In this document: positions 1 through 12,342 of the stretch, piece by piece
Layout of the letters: the number at the start of each line of letters is the position of its first letter
How positions within the stretch are numbered: position 1 is the first letter of the stretch
From: Heyndrickxia coagulans DSM 1 = ATCC 7050
GTDB taxonomy: Bacteria > Bacillota > Bacilli > Bacillales > Bacillaceae_C
DNA: 37,072 nt
Direction: 5' to 3'
NCBI RefSeq assembly: GCF_000290615.1
Contig: NZ_ALAS01000231.1
Location: forward strand, 1-37,072
Made by a program: the position numbers and the translations under genes
The notes under the pieces: generated by a model
What the model was told of the DNA's origin: nothing
What the model saw: the letters and a program-made list of their open reading frames with translations, nothing else
Database searches by the model: none

Positions 1-13
1 TTCGCCCACAAGC

Positions 14-87
14 GTACATTTAAATGATAGAGCGTCTTCCCATTTTTTTCCACTCATCTGCCCTTCGAGTAAAATTTTACACATACG
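14..87. repeat. Left copy of a 75-bp inverted repeat found at both window ends
   Basis: Positions 14-87 match the reverse complement of 36983-37057 with three substitutions and one single-base indel. Both copies contain a T7/A7 run and the string TAAAATTTTACACATACG or its complement. Similarity fades outside the copies. The cas8c reading frame is closed by a TAA at 70-72 inside this repeat and becomes Cas8c-like only from about 88, so the repeat marks the break in cas8c. It could be the end of an insertion sequence, a short dispersed repeat, or a sequence at which an assembly contig stopped. I do not recognise an IS family. Confidence 0.8.
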
Positions 88-102
88 TTTAGTAATGCGA
101 AA

Positions 103-1593
103 GTGCAGAGTATCTATGCATATTTAAAAAAGAAACAGTTAATCCACGATCTTGTAGAAGCGGGAATTTTGTTTTTGGATAACAACGGGCAGTTAATTGA
201 TAAATGGGACAGTAAGTATGGTGATAAGCCTCCATTATATTCAACAGTTACAGGGAGTGTTGAGAGCGCTTTTGTAAGGTTTACTGTTTATTCGCCTGAA
301 AAAATCCTGACCAAAGTATGGAAAGATCCGGAAATGTACGAATCATTTATAAAATTTTACAATCAACATTTAAGTGACCGGGATCTTTGTTATGTAACGG
401 GTGAATTTTTGCCAAGCACAGAGAGGCATGCTAATAAAATCAGAAATTCCGGAGATAAAGCCAAACTGATATCTGCGAATGACTCAAGCGGGTTTACGTA
501 CAGAGGGAGATTTACTGAAAGCAAACAAGTGGCAAGTATTAGTTATAAAGCATCGCAAAAAGCTCATAATGCGCTGAAATGGTTGATCAACAAGCAGGGA
601 AAAATAATCGATAACAGAGTATTTCTTGTATGGGAAAACGGCGGAAATGAAGTGCCGTCAGTCACCGAAGATTCATATGACATTACTAGTCTCGATCCTT
701 TTGCGAATGGAAACAATCCAAAAATAGCTTTTACAAACCAGGAATTTGCACGTGAATTTTCTAAGGCAATGGATGGATATAAAAGCAATCTTTCGACTGA
801 AGCCAGTATTAATATTTTGGTTTTAGATTCGGCAACAACCGGAAGAATGGCTGTCCTTTATTATCGAAATTTAAACAAAGAGATTTATTTTGAAAATTTG
901 GTAAAATGGCATACAACTTGCGCCTGGCTCCACCGTTATCGAAAAAATGAGGACAACCAGCCAATTTTATTTTTTGGTGCGCCTGCAACAAAAGATATCG
1001 CGTTCGCGGCGTATGGTCCGAATGCAAGCGATAAAGTTGTAAAAGGTTTAATGGAAAGAATGCTTCCGTGTATTGTGGAAGGGAGAAGAATCCCAACAGA
1101 TATTGTCAGAAGTGCCCTTCGGCGTGCATCTAATCCGGTTGCTCTGGAAAAATGGGAATGGGAAAAAATATTAAGCATTGCTTGTGCACTGATTAATAAA
1201 GAGGAGGGATATAATTTGGCACTTGATAAAGAAAATAACAACCGCGATTATTTATTCGGAAGGTTGCTGGCCATTGCGGACGTACTCGAACGAAATGCTT
1301 TGGATTCCGGCGAAAATCGTGCTACCAATGCCATCCGATATATGAATGCATTTTCACAGCATCCTGCACGCACTTGGGGAACGATTCAGGCCAGTTTGCA
1401 GCCCTATCAAGTCCGGCTGGGGAAAAAAGGGACGTACTACGCCATGTTAATAGATGAAGTCGCTTCTAAACTTAAATATGAAGATTTTAATGACAGGCCT
1501 TTATCGGGTAAGTTTTTGCTTGGCTTTTATAGCCAGCGCTATGATTTATATCAGAAGAAAGATACCAGTACTGTTGGACAAACTAAAGAATAA
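103..1593 (+). CDS. cas8c: 5'-truncated Cas8c (Csd1), type I-C Cascade large subunit
   Basis: Cas8c is the large subunit of type I-C Cascade; in intact systems its N-terminal part helps recognise the PAM. The conserved core is visible (RHANKIRNSGDKAKLISAND at residues 109-128, and LCYVTGEF just before it). The protein is about 496 residues, where the family usually has close to 600. Cas8c-like sequence starts in frame at about 88 (FSNAKVQSIYAYL), which I place near residue 110 of a full-length protein. The frame is then closed at 70-72 inside the terminal repeat. The GTG at 103 has no Shine-Dalgarno, so it is only the first possible start and this is probably a gene fragment. The stop lies 21 bases before cas7. 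The usual upstream cas3 and cas5 are absent from the window. Confidence 0.88.
   Translation: MQSIYAYLKKKQLIHDLVEAGILFLDNNGQLIDKWDSKYGDKPPLYSTVTGSVESAFVRFTVYSPEKILTKVWKDPEMYESFIKFYNQHLSDRDLCYVTGEFLPSTERHANKIRNSGDKAKLISANDSSGFTYRGRFTESKQVASISYKASQKAHNALKWLINKQGKIIDNRVFLVWENGGNEVPSVTEDSYDITSLDPFANGNNPKIAFTNQEFAREFSKAMDGYKSNLSTEASINILVLDSATTGRMAVLYYRNLNKEIYFENLVKWHTTCAWLHRYRKNEDNQPILFFGAPATKDIAFAAYGPNASDKVVKGLMERMLPCIVEGRRIPTDIVRSALRRASNPVALEKWEWEKILSIACALINKEEGYNLALDKENNNRDYLFGRLLAIADVLERNALDSGENRATNAIRYMNAFSQHPARTWGTIQASLQPYQVRLGKKGTYYAMLIDEVASKLKYEDFNDRPLSGKFLLGFYSQRYDLYQKKDTSTVGQTKE
1201..1208 (+). promoter_or_regulatory. Internal ribosome binding site within cas8c for Cas11c
   Basis: GAGGAGGG is a near-perfect Shine-Dalgarno lying inside cas8c. 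It is followed after seven bases by an in-frame TTG at 1216. Independent translation of a small subunit from the 3' part of cas8c is established for type I-C systems, and the position fits. Confidence 0.75.
1216..1593 (+). CDS. cas11c: Internally translated small Cascade subunit Cas11c
   Basis: This in-frame product of 125 residues starts at a TTG (LALDKENNNRDYLFGRLLA) seven bases after a strong Shine-Dalgarno and shares its stop with cas8c. Type I-C complexes are known to need a small subunit made from an internal start in cas8c, of about 120 residues, which packs along the Cas7 backbone and contacts the non-target strand. The length, position and ribosome binding site agree here. Because the start is internal, this subunit could still be made although the cas8c 5' end is lost, provided the region is transcribed. 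That it is actually translated is inferred. Confidence 0.7.
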   Translation: MALDKENNNRDYLFGRLLAIADVLERNALDSGENRATNAIRYMNAFSQHPARTWGTIQASLQPYQVRLGKKGTYYAMLIDEVASKLKYEDFNDRPLSGKFLLGFYSQRYDLYQKKDTSTVGQTKE

Positions 1594-1614
1594 AAGATTG
1601 AGAGGGGACTAATT

Positions 1615-2475
1615 ATGCCAGCTTTAGATCATAAGATTGATTTTGCCGTTGTGTTGTCTGTTACAAAAGCTAATCCCAATGGAGATCCGTTGAACGGAAA
1701 CCGCCCGCGCCAAAATTATGATGGTTACGGGGAAATTTCTGATGTTGCGATTAAACGTAAAATCAGAAACCGTCTTCAAGACATGGGCGAGTCAATTTTT
1801 GTGCAATCAAACGATCGAAAAAATGATTCGTACAACAGTTTAAAAGAACGGGCGGATGCGAATCCGGAATTGAATAAGATTTTTAAGTCTAAAGACGGAT
1901 CAGGTGAATCTTTTGCTGCGATCGCGTGCCAAGAGTGGATTGATGTCCGCAGTTTCGGCCAAGTATTTGCTTTTAAAGGATCCGGCAATAAAGGTGTATC
2001 TGTAGGGGTAAGAGGCCCTGTTTCAATCCATACTGCTACCAGTGTATCTCCAATTGATATTACAAGCATGCAAATTACTAAAAGTGTAAACTCTGAGCCT
2101 GGCAAAGACCGGGGTTCCGACACTATGGGGATGAAACACCGCGTAGACTTTGGTGTCTATGTATTTTATGGGAGTATCAATCCCCAGTTGGCTGAAAAAA
2201 CAGGATTTTCAAATGAGGATGCCGAAAAAATCAAGCAGGCCTTAGTCACATTATTTGAAAATGATGCTTCTTCTGCACGTCCTGAAGGGAGCATGGAAGT
2301 TAAAAAAGTGTATTGGTGGGAACACCAGTCCAAATTGGGCCAGTATTCGTCGGCAAAAGTGCATCGGTCATTAGCCGTTACACCACTTGTAGACAATCCT
2401 AAAACATTTGAGGATTATGAGATTACTTTAAATGAACTGAGTGGTTTAAAGGTTGACGCTATCGATGGCATTTGA
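1615..2475 (+). CDS. cas7: Cas7 (Csd2), type I-C Cascade backbone subunit
   Basis: The 286-residue RAMP-fold protein polymerises along the crRNA to form the Cascade backbone. The N-terminal block (SVTKANPNGDPLNGNRPRQ, about residues 16-34) and the following segment running into VAIKRKIRNRLQDMG are typical of the Csd2/Csh2 family, as is WIDVRSFGQVFAFKG near residue 120. The length is normal for the family. The start follows a GAGAGGGG ribosome binding site. The 3' end overlaps the cas4 start by 11 bases, which suggests translational coupling within one cas operon. Confidence 0.95.
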   Translation: MPALDHKIDFAVVLSVTKANPNGDPLNGNRPRQNYDGYGEISDVAIKRKIRNRLQDMGESIFVQSNDRKNDSYNSLKERADANPELNKIFKSKDGSGESFAAIACQEWIDVRSFGQVFAFKGSGNKGVSVGVRGPVSIHTATSVSPIDITSMQITKSVNSEPGKDRGSDTMGMKHRVDFGVYVFYGSINPQLAEKTGFSNEDAEKIKQALVTLFENDASSARPEGSMEVKKVYWWEHQSKLGQYSSAKVHRSLAVTPLVDNPKTFEDYEITLNELSGLKVDAIDGI

Positions 2476-3121
2476 TGAAGATGAATACCTGATGTTGTCG
2501 GGCATCCAACATTTTCAATTTTGCAAGCGGCAATGGGCATTGATTCATATAGAGCAAGCGTGGGAAGAAAATGTAAGAACGGTTGAGGGGCAAAATATCC
2601 ATCAAAAAACGGATAGCCCCTTTATCCGTGAAAAGCGTGGTAGTAAATTAATTGTCCGGGCAATGCCAATTAAATCAAATGAATTGAAATTGACTGGAAT
2701 ATGTGATGTTGTTGAATTTGTCAAGGATGAGAATGGCGTTGAAATTTATGGGAATGAAGGAAAATATATTCCTTATCCGGTTGAATACAAACGCGGCAAA
2801 CCAAAAAAGAACGATTCGGATATTTTACAGCTTGTTGCGCAGGCGATATGCCTTGAGGAAATGCTTCTATGTGAGGTCAACAAGGGCTATATTTTTTATA
2901 ATGAAATCAAACGCCGGATTGAAGTTCCGATAACCCTGGATGAAAAAAATAAAGTAAGAAAAATCGCTGCTGAGATGCAAGAATACTATCAGCGCCGCTA
3001 CACGCCAAAAGTAAAAACCGGCCCCTTCTGTAACCAATGTTCCCTTCAAAATATTTGTTTGCCAAATATCATTCGTAAACGTGCTGTTTCCAGTTATATA
3101 GAAGGGAAGATAAATGAGTGA
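2465..3121 (+). CDS. cas4: Cas4 RecB-like nuclease, PAM-selecting adaptation factor
   Basis: Cas4 trims prespacers and helps define PAM and orientation with Cas1-Cas2 in type I-C systems. The 218-residue protein has the iron-sulfur cysteines C20 and the C-terminal cluster C189, C192 and C198 (CNQC with LQNIC). It also has a RecB-type nuclease core with D81 in GICDVVEF, E107 and K109 in PVEYKRG, and the glutamine-containing helix DILQLVAQA. I chose the ATG at 2465 over the upstream TTG at 2453 because MAFDEDEYLMLSGIQHF matches the normal family start. It overlaps cas7 by 11 bases and cas1 by four. Confidence 0.93.
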   Translation: MAFDEDEYLMLSGIQHFQFCKRQWALIHIEQAWEENVRTVEGQNIHQKTDSPFIREKRGSKLIVRAMPIKSNELKLTGICDVVEFVKDENGVEIYGNEGKYIPYPVEYKRGKPKKNDSDILQLVAQAICLEEMLLCEVNKGYIFYNEIKRRIEVPITLDEKNKVRKIAAEMQEYYQRRYTPKVKTGPFCNQCSLQNICLPNIIRKRAVSSYIEGKINE

Positions 3122-4149
3122 AGAAACTCCTGAACACTTTATTTATTACGCAGCCGGATGTTTATTTATCCTTGGATGGAGATAATATTGTGCTTTTAAA
3201 AGAGAAGGAGCAATTGGGGAGACTGCCACTACACAATTTGGAGTCGGTCGCTGCTTTTGGTTATACCGGGGCCAGCCCTGCTTTGATGGGGTACTGTGCA
3301 GAAAGGAATATTTCTCTCATATTCTTTACAATGAACGGCCGCTTTCTAGCCAGAGTAATTGGTAAAAGCAGAGGAAATGTTGTTTTGCGAAAAAAACAAT
3401 ACCGTATCTCAGATGATGAAATCGCTTCGGTTCAAATTGCCAGAAATTTTATTATTGGGAAGATATACAACCAAAAATGGATTCTTGAAAGAATGACAAG
3501 AGATTATCCGTTGCGTATTGATGTTGCGCAATTTAAGGATGTTTCCCAGCTTTTATCCGCCATTATCAAGCAGGTCAGACTATGTGATAGTTTAGAAACA
3601 TTGAGGGGGTTAGAAGGGCAGGCTGCCATCAATTACAATAAATTATTTGACCAGATGATTCTACAGCAGAAGGATGATTTTTTCTTTCATTCCCGTTCAC
3701 GCCGGCCGCCTTTGGATAACGTGAACGCCATGCTGTCCTTTGCTTATACATTACTGGCAAATGACACAGCTTCCGCACTGGAAGGAGTAGGCCTTGATGC
3801 TTATGTTGGATTTATGCACCAAGACAGGCCGGGCAGGGTTTCACTTGCTCTGGATTTGATGGAAGAATTAAGAGGTGTGTATGCGGACCGTTTTGTACTT
3901 TCACTCATTAATATCAAGGTAATCAACAAAGATGATTTTTTAAAAAAGGAAAATGGAACCGTTATTATGACAGACGAAGCAAGAAAAAAGTTTCTAAAAG
4001 CTTGGCAAAATAAAAAACAGGAAAAGATTACTCATCCGTTTCTAGGAGAAAAGATTTCATGGGGACTGGTTCCTCATGCACAAGCTTTGTTGTTGGCCCG
4101 GTTTTTAAGAGGAGATCTAGATGAGTATCCTCCTTTTCTGTGGAAGTAG
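3118..4149 (+). CDS. cas1: Cas1 CRISPR integrase, type I-C
   Basis: Cas1 is the metal-dependent integrase that, with Cas2, inserts new spacers at the leader end of the array. The 343-residue protein has the expected active-site residues: E166 in RGLEGQAA, H234 in VGFMHQDRPGR and a carboxylate (E249) in LALDLMEEL. The GTG start overlaps the cas4 stop by four bases, a normal coupling arrangement, and the N-terminus (KKLLNTLFITQPDVYLSLDG) is the usual type I-C one. The gene looks intact, so the adaptation module cas4-cas1-cas2 is complete even though the interference genes are not. Confidence 0.96.
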   Translation: MKKLLNTLFITQPDVYLSLDGDNIVLLKEKEQLGRLPLHNLESVAAFGYTGASPALMGYCAERNISLIFFTMNGRFLARVIGKSRGNVVLRKKQYRISDDEIASVQIARNFIIGKIYNQKWILERMTRDYPLRIDVAQFKDVSQLLSAIIKQVRLCDSLETLRGLEGQAAINYNKLFDQMILQQKDDFFFHSRSRRPPLDNVNAMLSFAYTLLANDTASALEGVGLDAYVGFMHQDRPGRVSLALDLMEELRGVYADRFVLSLINIKVINKDDFLKKENGTVIMTDEARKKFLKAWQNKKQEKITHPFLGEKISWGLVPHAQALLLARFLRGDLDEYPPFLWK

Positions 4150-4159
4150 GTGGAAGATT

Positions 4160-4450
4160 TTGCTTGTTGTCATTACTTATGATGTGAGTACTTTGACCGG
4201 AGCTGGGCAGAAAAGGCTGAGAAAAGTGGCGAAAGTTTGTCAAAACTATGGCCAGCGTGTTCAGAATTCTGTCTTTGAATGCTATGTTGATGCAACTCAA
4301 TTTGCATCTTTGAAGATTGAACTGTCTAATATTATTGACCCGGACGAAGATAGCTTGAGATTTTATCAGTTGGGGAATAACTATAAAAATAAAGTAATGC
4401 ATATTGGGGCAAAACCATCTTTGGATTTAGAGGACCCATTGATCTTTTAG
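4160..4450 (+). CDS. cas2: Cas2, adaptation complex subunit
   Basis: This 96-residue ferredoxin-fold protein bridges two Cas1 dimers in the spacer-integration complex. The start LLVVITYDVST with the conserved D8, and the block CQNYGQRVQNSVFEC, are diagnostic of type I-C Cas2. I chose the TTG at 4160, ten bases after the cas1 stop with GGTGGAAG just upstream. The alternative ATG at 4121 would add 13 residues (MSILLFCGSRWKI) that the family lacks and would overlap cas1. It is the last cas gene; the leader follows at once. Confidence 0.9.
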   Translation: MLVVITYDVSTLTGAGQKRLRKVAKVCQNYGQRVQNSVFECYVDATQFASLKIELSNIIDPDEDSLRFYQLGNNYKNKVMHIGAKPSLDLEDPLIF

Positions 4451-4621
4451 AGTGCGAAGGTGTAGCGCACACGATTTTTCCTGTGGGTTCGCACCATAAT
4501 ATTAACCAATATTTTACATATATTGGTCTTGCTTGGTAAATAGTTCTTTGTTTTATCAGAGGAAATAGCGGAATTTGGTTGTTTTGAAAACACACATTCG
4601 CATTTTTTGCCAAATTCCGCT
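4451..4621 (+). promoter_or_regulatory. CRISPR leader with small palindromes
   Basis: These 171 bases between cas2 and the first repeat are AT-rich and non-coding. Just after the cas2 stop lies a GTGCGAA (4452-4458) / TTCGCAC (4488-4494) inverted pair with GCGCAC between, a composition I associate with type I-C leaders. At the other end a perfect 12-bp inverted repeat (AGCGGAATTTGG at 4567-4578, CCAAATTCCGCT at 4610-4621) ends exactly against the first CRISPR repeat. The array promoter and the adaptation signal should both lie here; I see no clear consensus promoter. Confidence 0.8.
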
Positions 4622-9917
<5,296 letters not shown>

Positions 9918-10383
9918 AAAACAACATCCACCAAATAGAAACAATTTTTGATCTTTTCTAAAACTTAACCTTTGATGCAACGCTTGGCATTCCCGATGGA
10001 ATTGAACAATTATTGCTGCCAGAAGTGCTGCCGGTAATAATTCCGGTTCCTACTGTTCCATGCAGCCTTGCATGCAGCTGCCTGGCCAGAAAGAAAAGAG
10101 CCCAAGTCCCGCCTGCAGGAATAATAAAACAGAAGCAAGCAGCCCTGCCCAAAAAAGATTTTAAAGTTTTTCCCATTGAAGGCTTGCTGAGCGAACCAGA
10201 CAAAGCTTTATCTCTGGTTCGCTCAGCCGCAAAACTGGTTGATGCCGCCTTCTTTTTTCTTTAAATCCAAAAAGAGGCGCAGATCGTGCAGGCAGCAGTG
10301 ACAAACCCTCTTTGTGAAATTGCCCTTGTTTTTATAGTCCCCCGAACCGGGTCCAGGGCTTTTGCTTATTCAGCAGCCCCCGA
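9918..10383. other. Intergenic region after the array with a strong hairpin
   Basis: I see no convincing gene here. A perfect 15-bp inverted repeat (GCTGAGCGAACCAGA at 10186-10200, TCTGGTTCGCTCAGC at 10213-10227) surrounds a 12-base loop containing AAAGCTTT. It lacks a following T-run on either strand, so it is not a standard terminator. A minus-strand reading frame ending at 9958 (possible ATG at 10174-10176, about 72 residues, hydrophobic segment near its start, ending PSVASKVKF) has no ribosome binding site; I cannot exclude a small membrane protein. Confidence 0.5.
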
Positions 10384-10803
10384 TTATGTATTTCTGTCAT
10401 CCTCATCGTCCAGTTCCCTGATCAAATTCCAAGTCTGATAAATCCGGTTTGCCATTTTCTCAGGATCTTTCAGCATCATTTGATATAAATCCGGTTCATG
10501 GCTCAACGTCTCAAGCAGTTTCTTTTCCGGATTACTGACCGCTTCATTTGTCTTCAGGCCCACATGGTTGGTAAGGCCTAAAAGATAATCAATGGATACT
10601 TTTAACACTTGCGAAATCCGGTATAACACCTTAATAGAAGGAAAACTGTATCCAGTTTCGTAGTTCGAAATGTTCCGGTCGCTTACCCCGACCCTTTTCG
10701 CAAGTTCAGGCTGGCTGTAGCCTTGAGCTGCCCGCACTTTTTTCAAACGGGCTGCGAATATTGCTTTAACGTTATCCATGTTTTCATTCTCGTGATCGGC
10801 CAT
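10384..10803 (-). CDS. XRE-family helix-turn-helix regulator
   Basis: This 139-residue protein carries one Cro/CI-type helix-turn-helix at about residues 17-71 (ARLKKVRAAQGYSQPELAKR, then VGVSDRNISNYETGYSFPSI and VSIDYLLGL). An acidic, probably helical C-terminal part of some 60 residues may serve dimerisation or sensing. The ATG at 10801-10803 has a good AAGGAG site eight bases upstream. Its target is unknown. The upstream region has an inverted repeat overlapping a rightward -10 element, which would suit autoregulation or control of the adjacent candidate RNA. Its position next to the CRISPR array may be coincidental. It resembles phage-type and SinR-like repressors, but I cannot name it further. 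Confidence 0.88.
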   Translation of the reverse strand: MADHENENMDNVKAIFAARLKKVRAAQGYSQPELAKRVGVSDRNISNYETGYSFPSIKVLYRISQVLKVSIDYLLGLTNHVGLKTNEAVSNPEKKLLETLSHEPDLYQMMLKDPEKMANRIYQTWNLIRELDDEDDRNT

Positions 10804-10838
10804 CGCTACTGCTCCTTAAAAAAAATCAAAAAAAATGG

Positions 10839-10887
10839 TTGACTTCCAAAATAATTGTGTATAATATAAGTGTATAGAAATTATTTT
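10839..10887 (+). promoter_or_regulatory. Rightward promoter overlapped by a palindromic putative operator
   Basis: TTGACT at 10839-10844 and TATAAT at 10860-10865 form a rightward promoter with a short 15-base spacer. The inverted repeat AAAATAATT (10848-10856) / AATTATTTT (10879-10887) and the direct repeat GTGTATA (10857-10863, 10870-10876) sit over the -10 element. This is where an XRE dimer could bind to control itself and the rightward transcript. Operator function is inferred. Confidence 0.5.
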
Positions 10888-11036
10888 GTTGATGAGTGTC
10901 TGTACAAAGTTGACAAAGAGCCGGAGACACGAAGAAAATAGAGCTTCAGCAAAAAATACCCCCCTATTTTCTCATGATTCTTACTTGCAGTTCCCAAATT
11001 CAAAGTAAGAGTAATACGGTCTCCAGGCTCTATTTT
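10873..11036 (+). ncRNA. Candidate structured RNA with a three-way junction
   Basis: A transcript from the 10839 promoter would fold with an outer stem AGAGCC/GGAGAC (10917-10928) against GTCTCC-A-GGCTCT (11019-11031). Two inner stems lie inside it: AGAAAATAG (10933-10941) with CTATTTTCT (10964-10972), and CTTACTT (10980-10986) with AAGTAAG (11003-11009). A short T-rich tract follows at 11032-11037. There is no reading frame of note, and I recognise no known RNA family. It could instead be a relic of mobile-element ends, because GGCTCT faces outward at both edges of the outer stem. Confidence 0.35.
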
Positions 11037-11037
11037 T

Positions 11038-11399
11038 ACAGTCTCCCTTCCAGTTTAGCATGAAAACGGTGCGGTTTTAACCCTTTTTCAAATTGTAAAC
11101 GTTTTCATATAAAAATGGCGGGCCAATGATCCCTGCCATTCCATCTTCATTAATCCACATTGTTGATGAACAAATCCGTTTCTGGCTTGCCATGAACCAG
11201 CTTTCGCGTGCAAAGAGGAGTCCGGGCAAAGCGGCCAGTTTCCTTGCCAAATCCAGGCACAGCAACCCCTCAAGCAGGCAGGGCAGCTGCATGCCGTTGT
11301 AAAATTTCCATTTCCTACGGGTTCATGCACCAATCTTGTCCCGGATTTTTGATGAAACAAATTATAAAAACGCATCATGGCTTACGTTCATTTTCAAAT
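11038..11399. other. Apparent non-coding or decayed stretch with one cre site
   Basis: No gene here can be supported. Minus-strand frames such as 11292 to 11077 (71 residues) and 11378 to 11088 (96 residues) overlap in different frames, lack ribosome binding sites and match nothing I recognise. They may be remains of a broken gene. The only clear signal is a consensus CcpA site at 11093-11108. Confidence 0.4.
11093..11108. promoter_or_regulatory. Consensus CcpA-binding cre site with no obvious target gene
   Basis: TTGTAAACGTTTTCAT fits the cre consensus WTGNAARCGNWWWCAW at every position. No intact gene begins close to it on either strand, so it may be left over from a lost gene or control an unrecognised transcript. 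Confidence 0.55.
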
Positions 11400-11446
11400 A
11401 ACCCAGCCCATGCCGGTTCCGTTATTCAACCGGCATGGGCTGGGTT
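11400..11446 (-). terminator. Strong 19-bp hairpin, probable terminator of the phosphatase gene
   Basis: The arms 11400-11418 (AACCCAGCCCATGCCGGTT) and 11428-11446 are perfectly complementary around a nine-base loop. The hairpin lies 43 bases beyond the 3' end of the leftward histidine-phosphatase gene. There is no clean T-run, so termination is inferred from stem strength and position. Confidence 0.55.
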
Positions 11447-11488
11447 CCTGTAGCAATGGGCAATCGTTATTCTGAAAATGTCTAACCC

Positions 11489-12109
11489 TCATTTTATTGC
11501 ATATAAATGCGTATTTAGATTAATGGCCAGAAATCCGGCGTTTTCCGGTTCCTCTTTGTAAATTGTAATGCCCGTGTTGTCTTGCGGGATCATCCGGTAA
11601 TTTTTAAACGGGACTTCCAGTGTTCCGGCGACGAAAAAGCGGATTGCCATGCTGTGGGCCACAACAAGGACGGTTTCCTCCGGATGTTTTTCCACCAGCT
11701 CATTGATACAGGCACGGACACGGTTATAGACCTGGACGGCCGTTTCCCCCGTATAACCCGCATGTGTCGCGCCCGGATCTTGTAGCCATGCCTCCCAATT
11801 ATCCGCATAGTTTACGGAAAAGTCTTCCTGCCGTTCTCCTTCCCAGGCACCGAAGTCCGTTTCGACAAGACGCGGATCTTGGTGTATTTCCAAATTCCGC
11901 CCCTTCACGAGAATTTCTGCCGTACGGACAGCACGGCCCAATGTTGATGCGTAAACCGCATCAAACGGAATGTCCTTTAAAAATCCTGCCGCCAGTTTCG
12001 CCTGCCGCACGCCGGTCTCAGACAAATCGATATCGCTTCTCCCGCAATATCTGTTCCGGTCGGCGTTCCATTCTGTCTGGCCATGGCGCACAAAATAAAA
12101 AAGTGTCAT
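11489..12109 (-). CDS. Histidine phosphatase family protein (phosphoglycerate-mutase-like)
   Basis: The 206-residue protein belongs to the branch-1 histidine phosphatase superfamily. The catalytic RHG motif is at residues 8-10 (YFVRHGQTEWN) with H9 the phospho-acceptor. R24 and the acid E84 (LVETDFGAWEGE) follow, and the second histidine is H152 in VVAHSMAIRF. Cofactor-dependent phosphoglycerate mutases, alpha-ribazole phosphatases and broad phosphatases share this fold. The short length and the FGAWEG segment favour a phosphatase over glycolytic mutase, and the substrate cannot be told. It is a single gene divergent from the riboswitch-symporter unit. Confidence 0.9.
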   Translation of the reverse strand: MTLFYFVRHGQTEWNADRNRYCGRSDIDLSETGVRQAKLAAGFLKDIPFDAVYASTLGRAVRTAEILVKGRNLEIHQDPRLVETDFGAWEGERQEDFSVNYADNWEAWLQDPGATHAGYTGETAVQVYNRVRACINELVEKHPEETVLVVAHSMAIRFFVAGTLEVPFKNYRMIPQDNTGITIYKEEPENAGFLAINLNTHLYAIK

Positions 12110-12250
12110 AATGTACCTCTTTTCACAAAGTATCGACTGGTTTTATTTTAGCAAATTGAAGCGTGGAATGCTATCTCCCGCGGATGACCAGCAAATTGAT
12201 GCCGGCTATGCAACGCGAATGCGTCCCGCCCTTCGCTATAAAAAATTTAT

Positions 12251-12280
12251 TTGCTATATTATATTAAAATATTATATAAT
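12251..12280 (+). promoter_or_regulatory. Sigma-A type promoter of the riboswitch-symporter unit
   Basis: TTGCTA (12251-12256) and a perfect TATAAT (12275-12280) are separated by 18 bases in a very AT-rich stretch. Transcription would begin near 12287, about 55 bases before the c-di-AMP riboswitch. Confidence 0.6.
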
Positions 12281-12342
12281 GGCAAAGGACGCTAAAACAT
12301 TGGAGAAGGATGAGTTGTTTTTTATTTTTTAAAAACTTCATA

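Noticed and set aside
1-4450. Presence of cas3 or cas5 in the window
   Set aside because: I looked for them upstream of cas8c and elsewhere; only the truncated cas8c and downstream genes are present.
10013-10264. Plus-strand 83-residue frame after the array
   Set aside because: No ribosome binding site, low-complexity valine/proline/alanine sequence, and it runs through the hairpin at 10186-10227.
12111-12332. 73-residue plus-strand frame upstream of the riboswitch
   Set aside because: It covers the promoter and leader, has no ribosome site and ends in low-complexity FFIF sequence.
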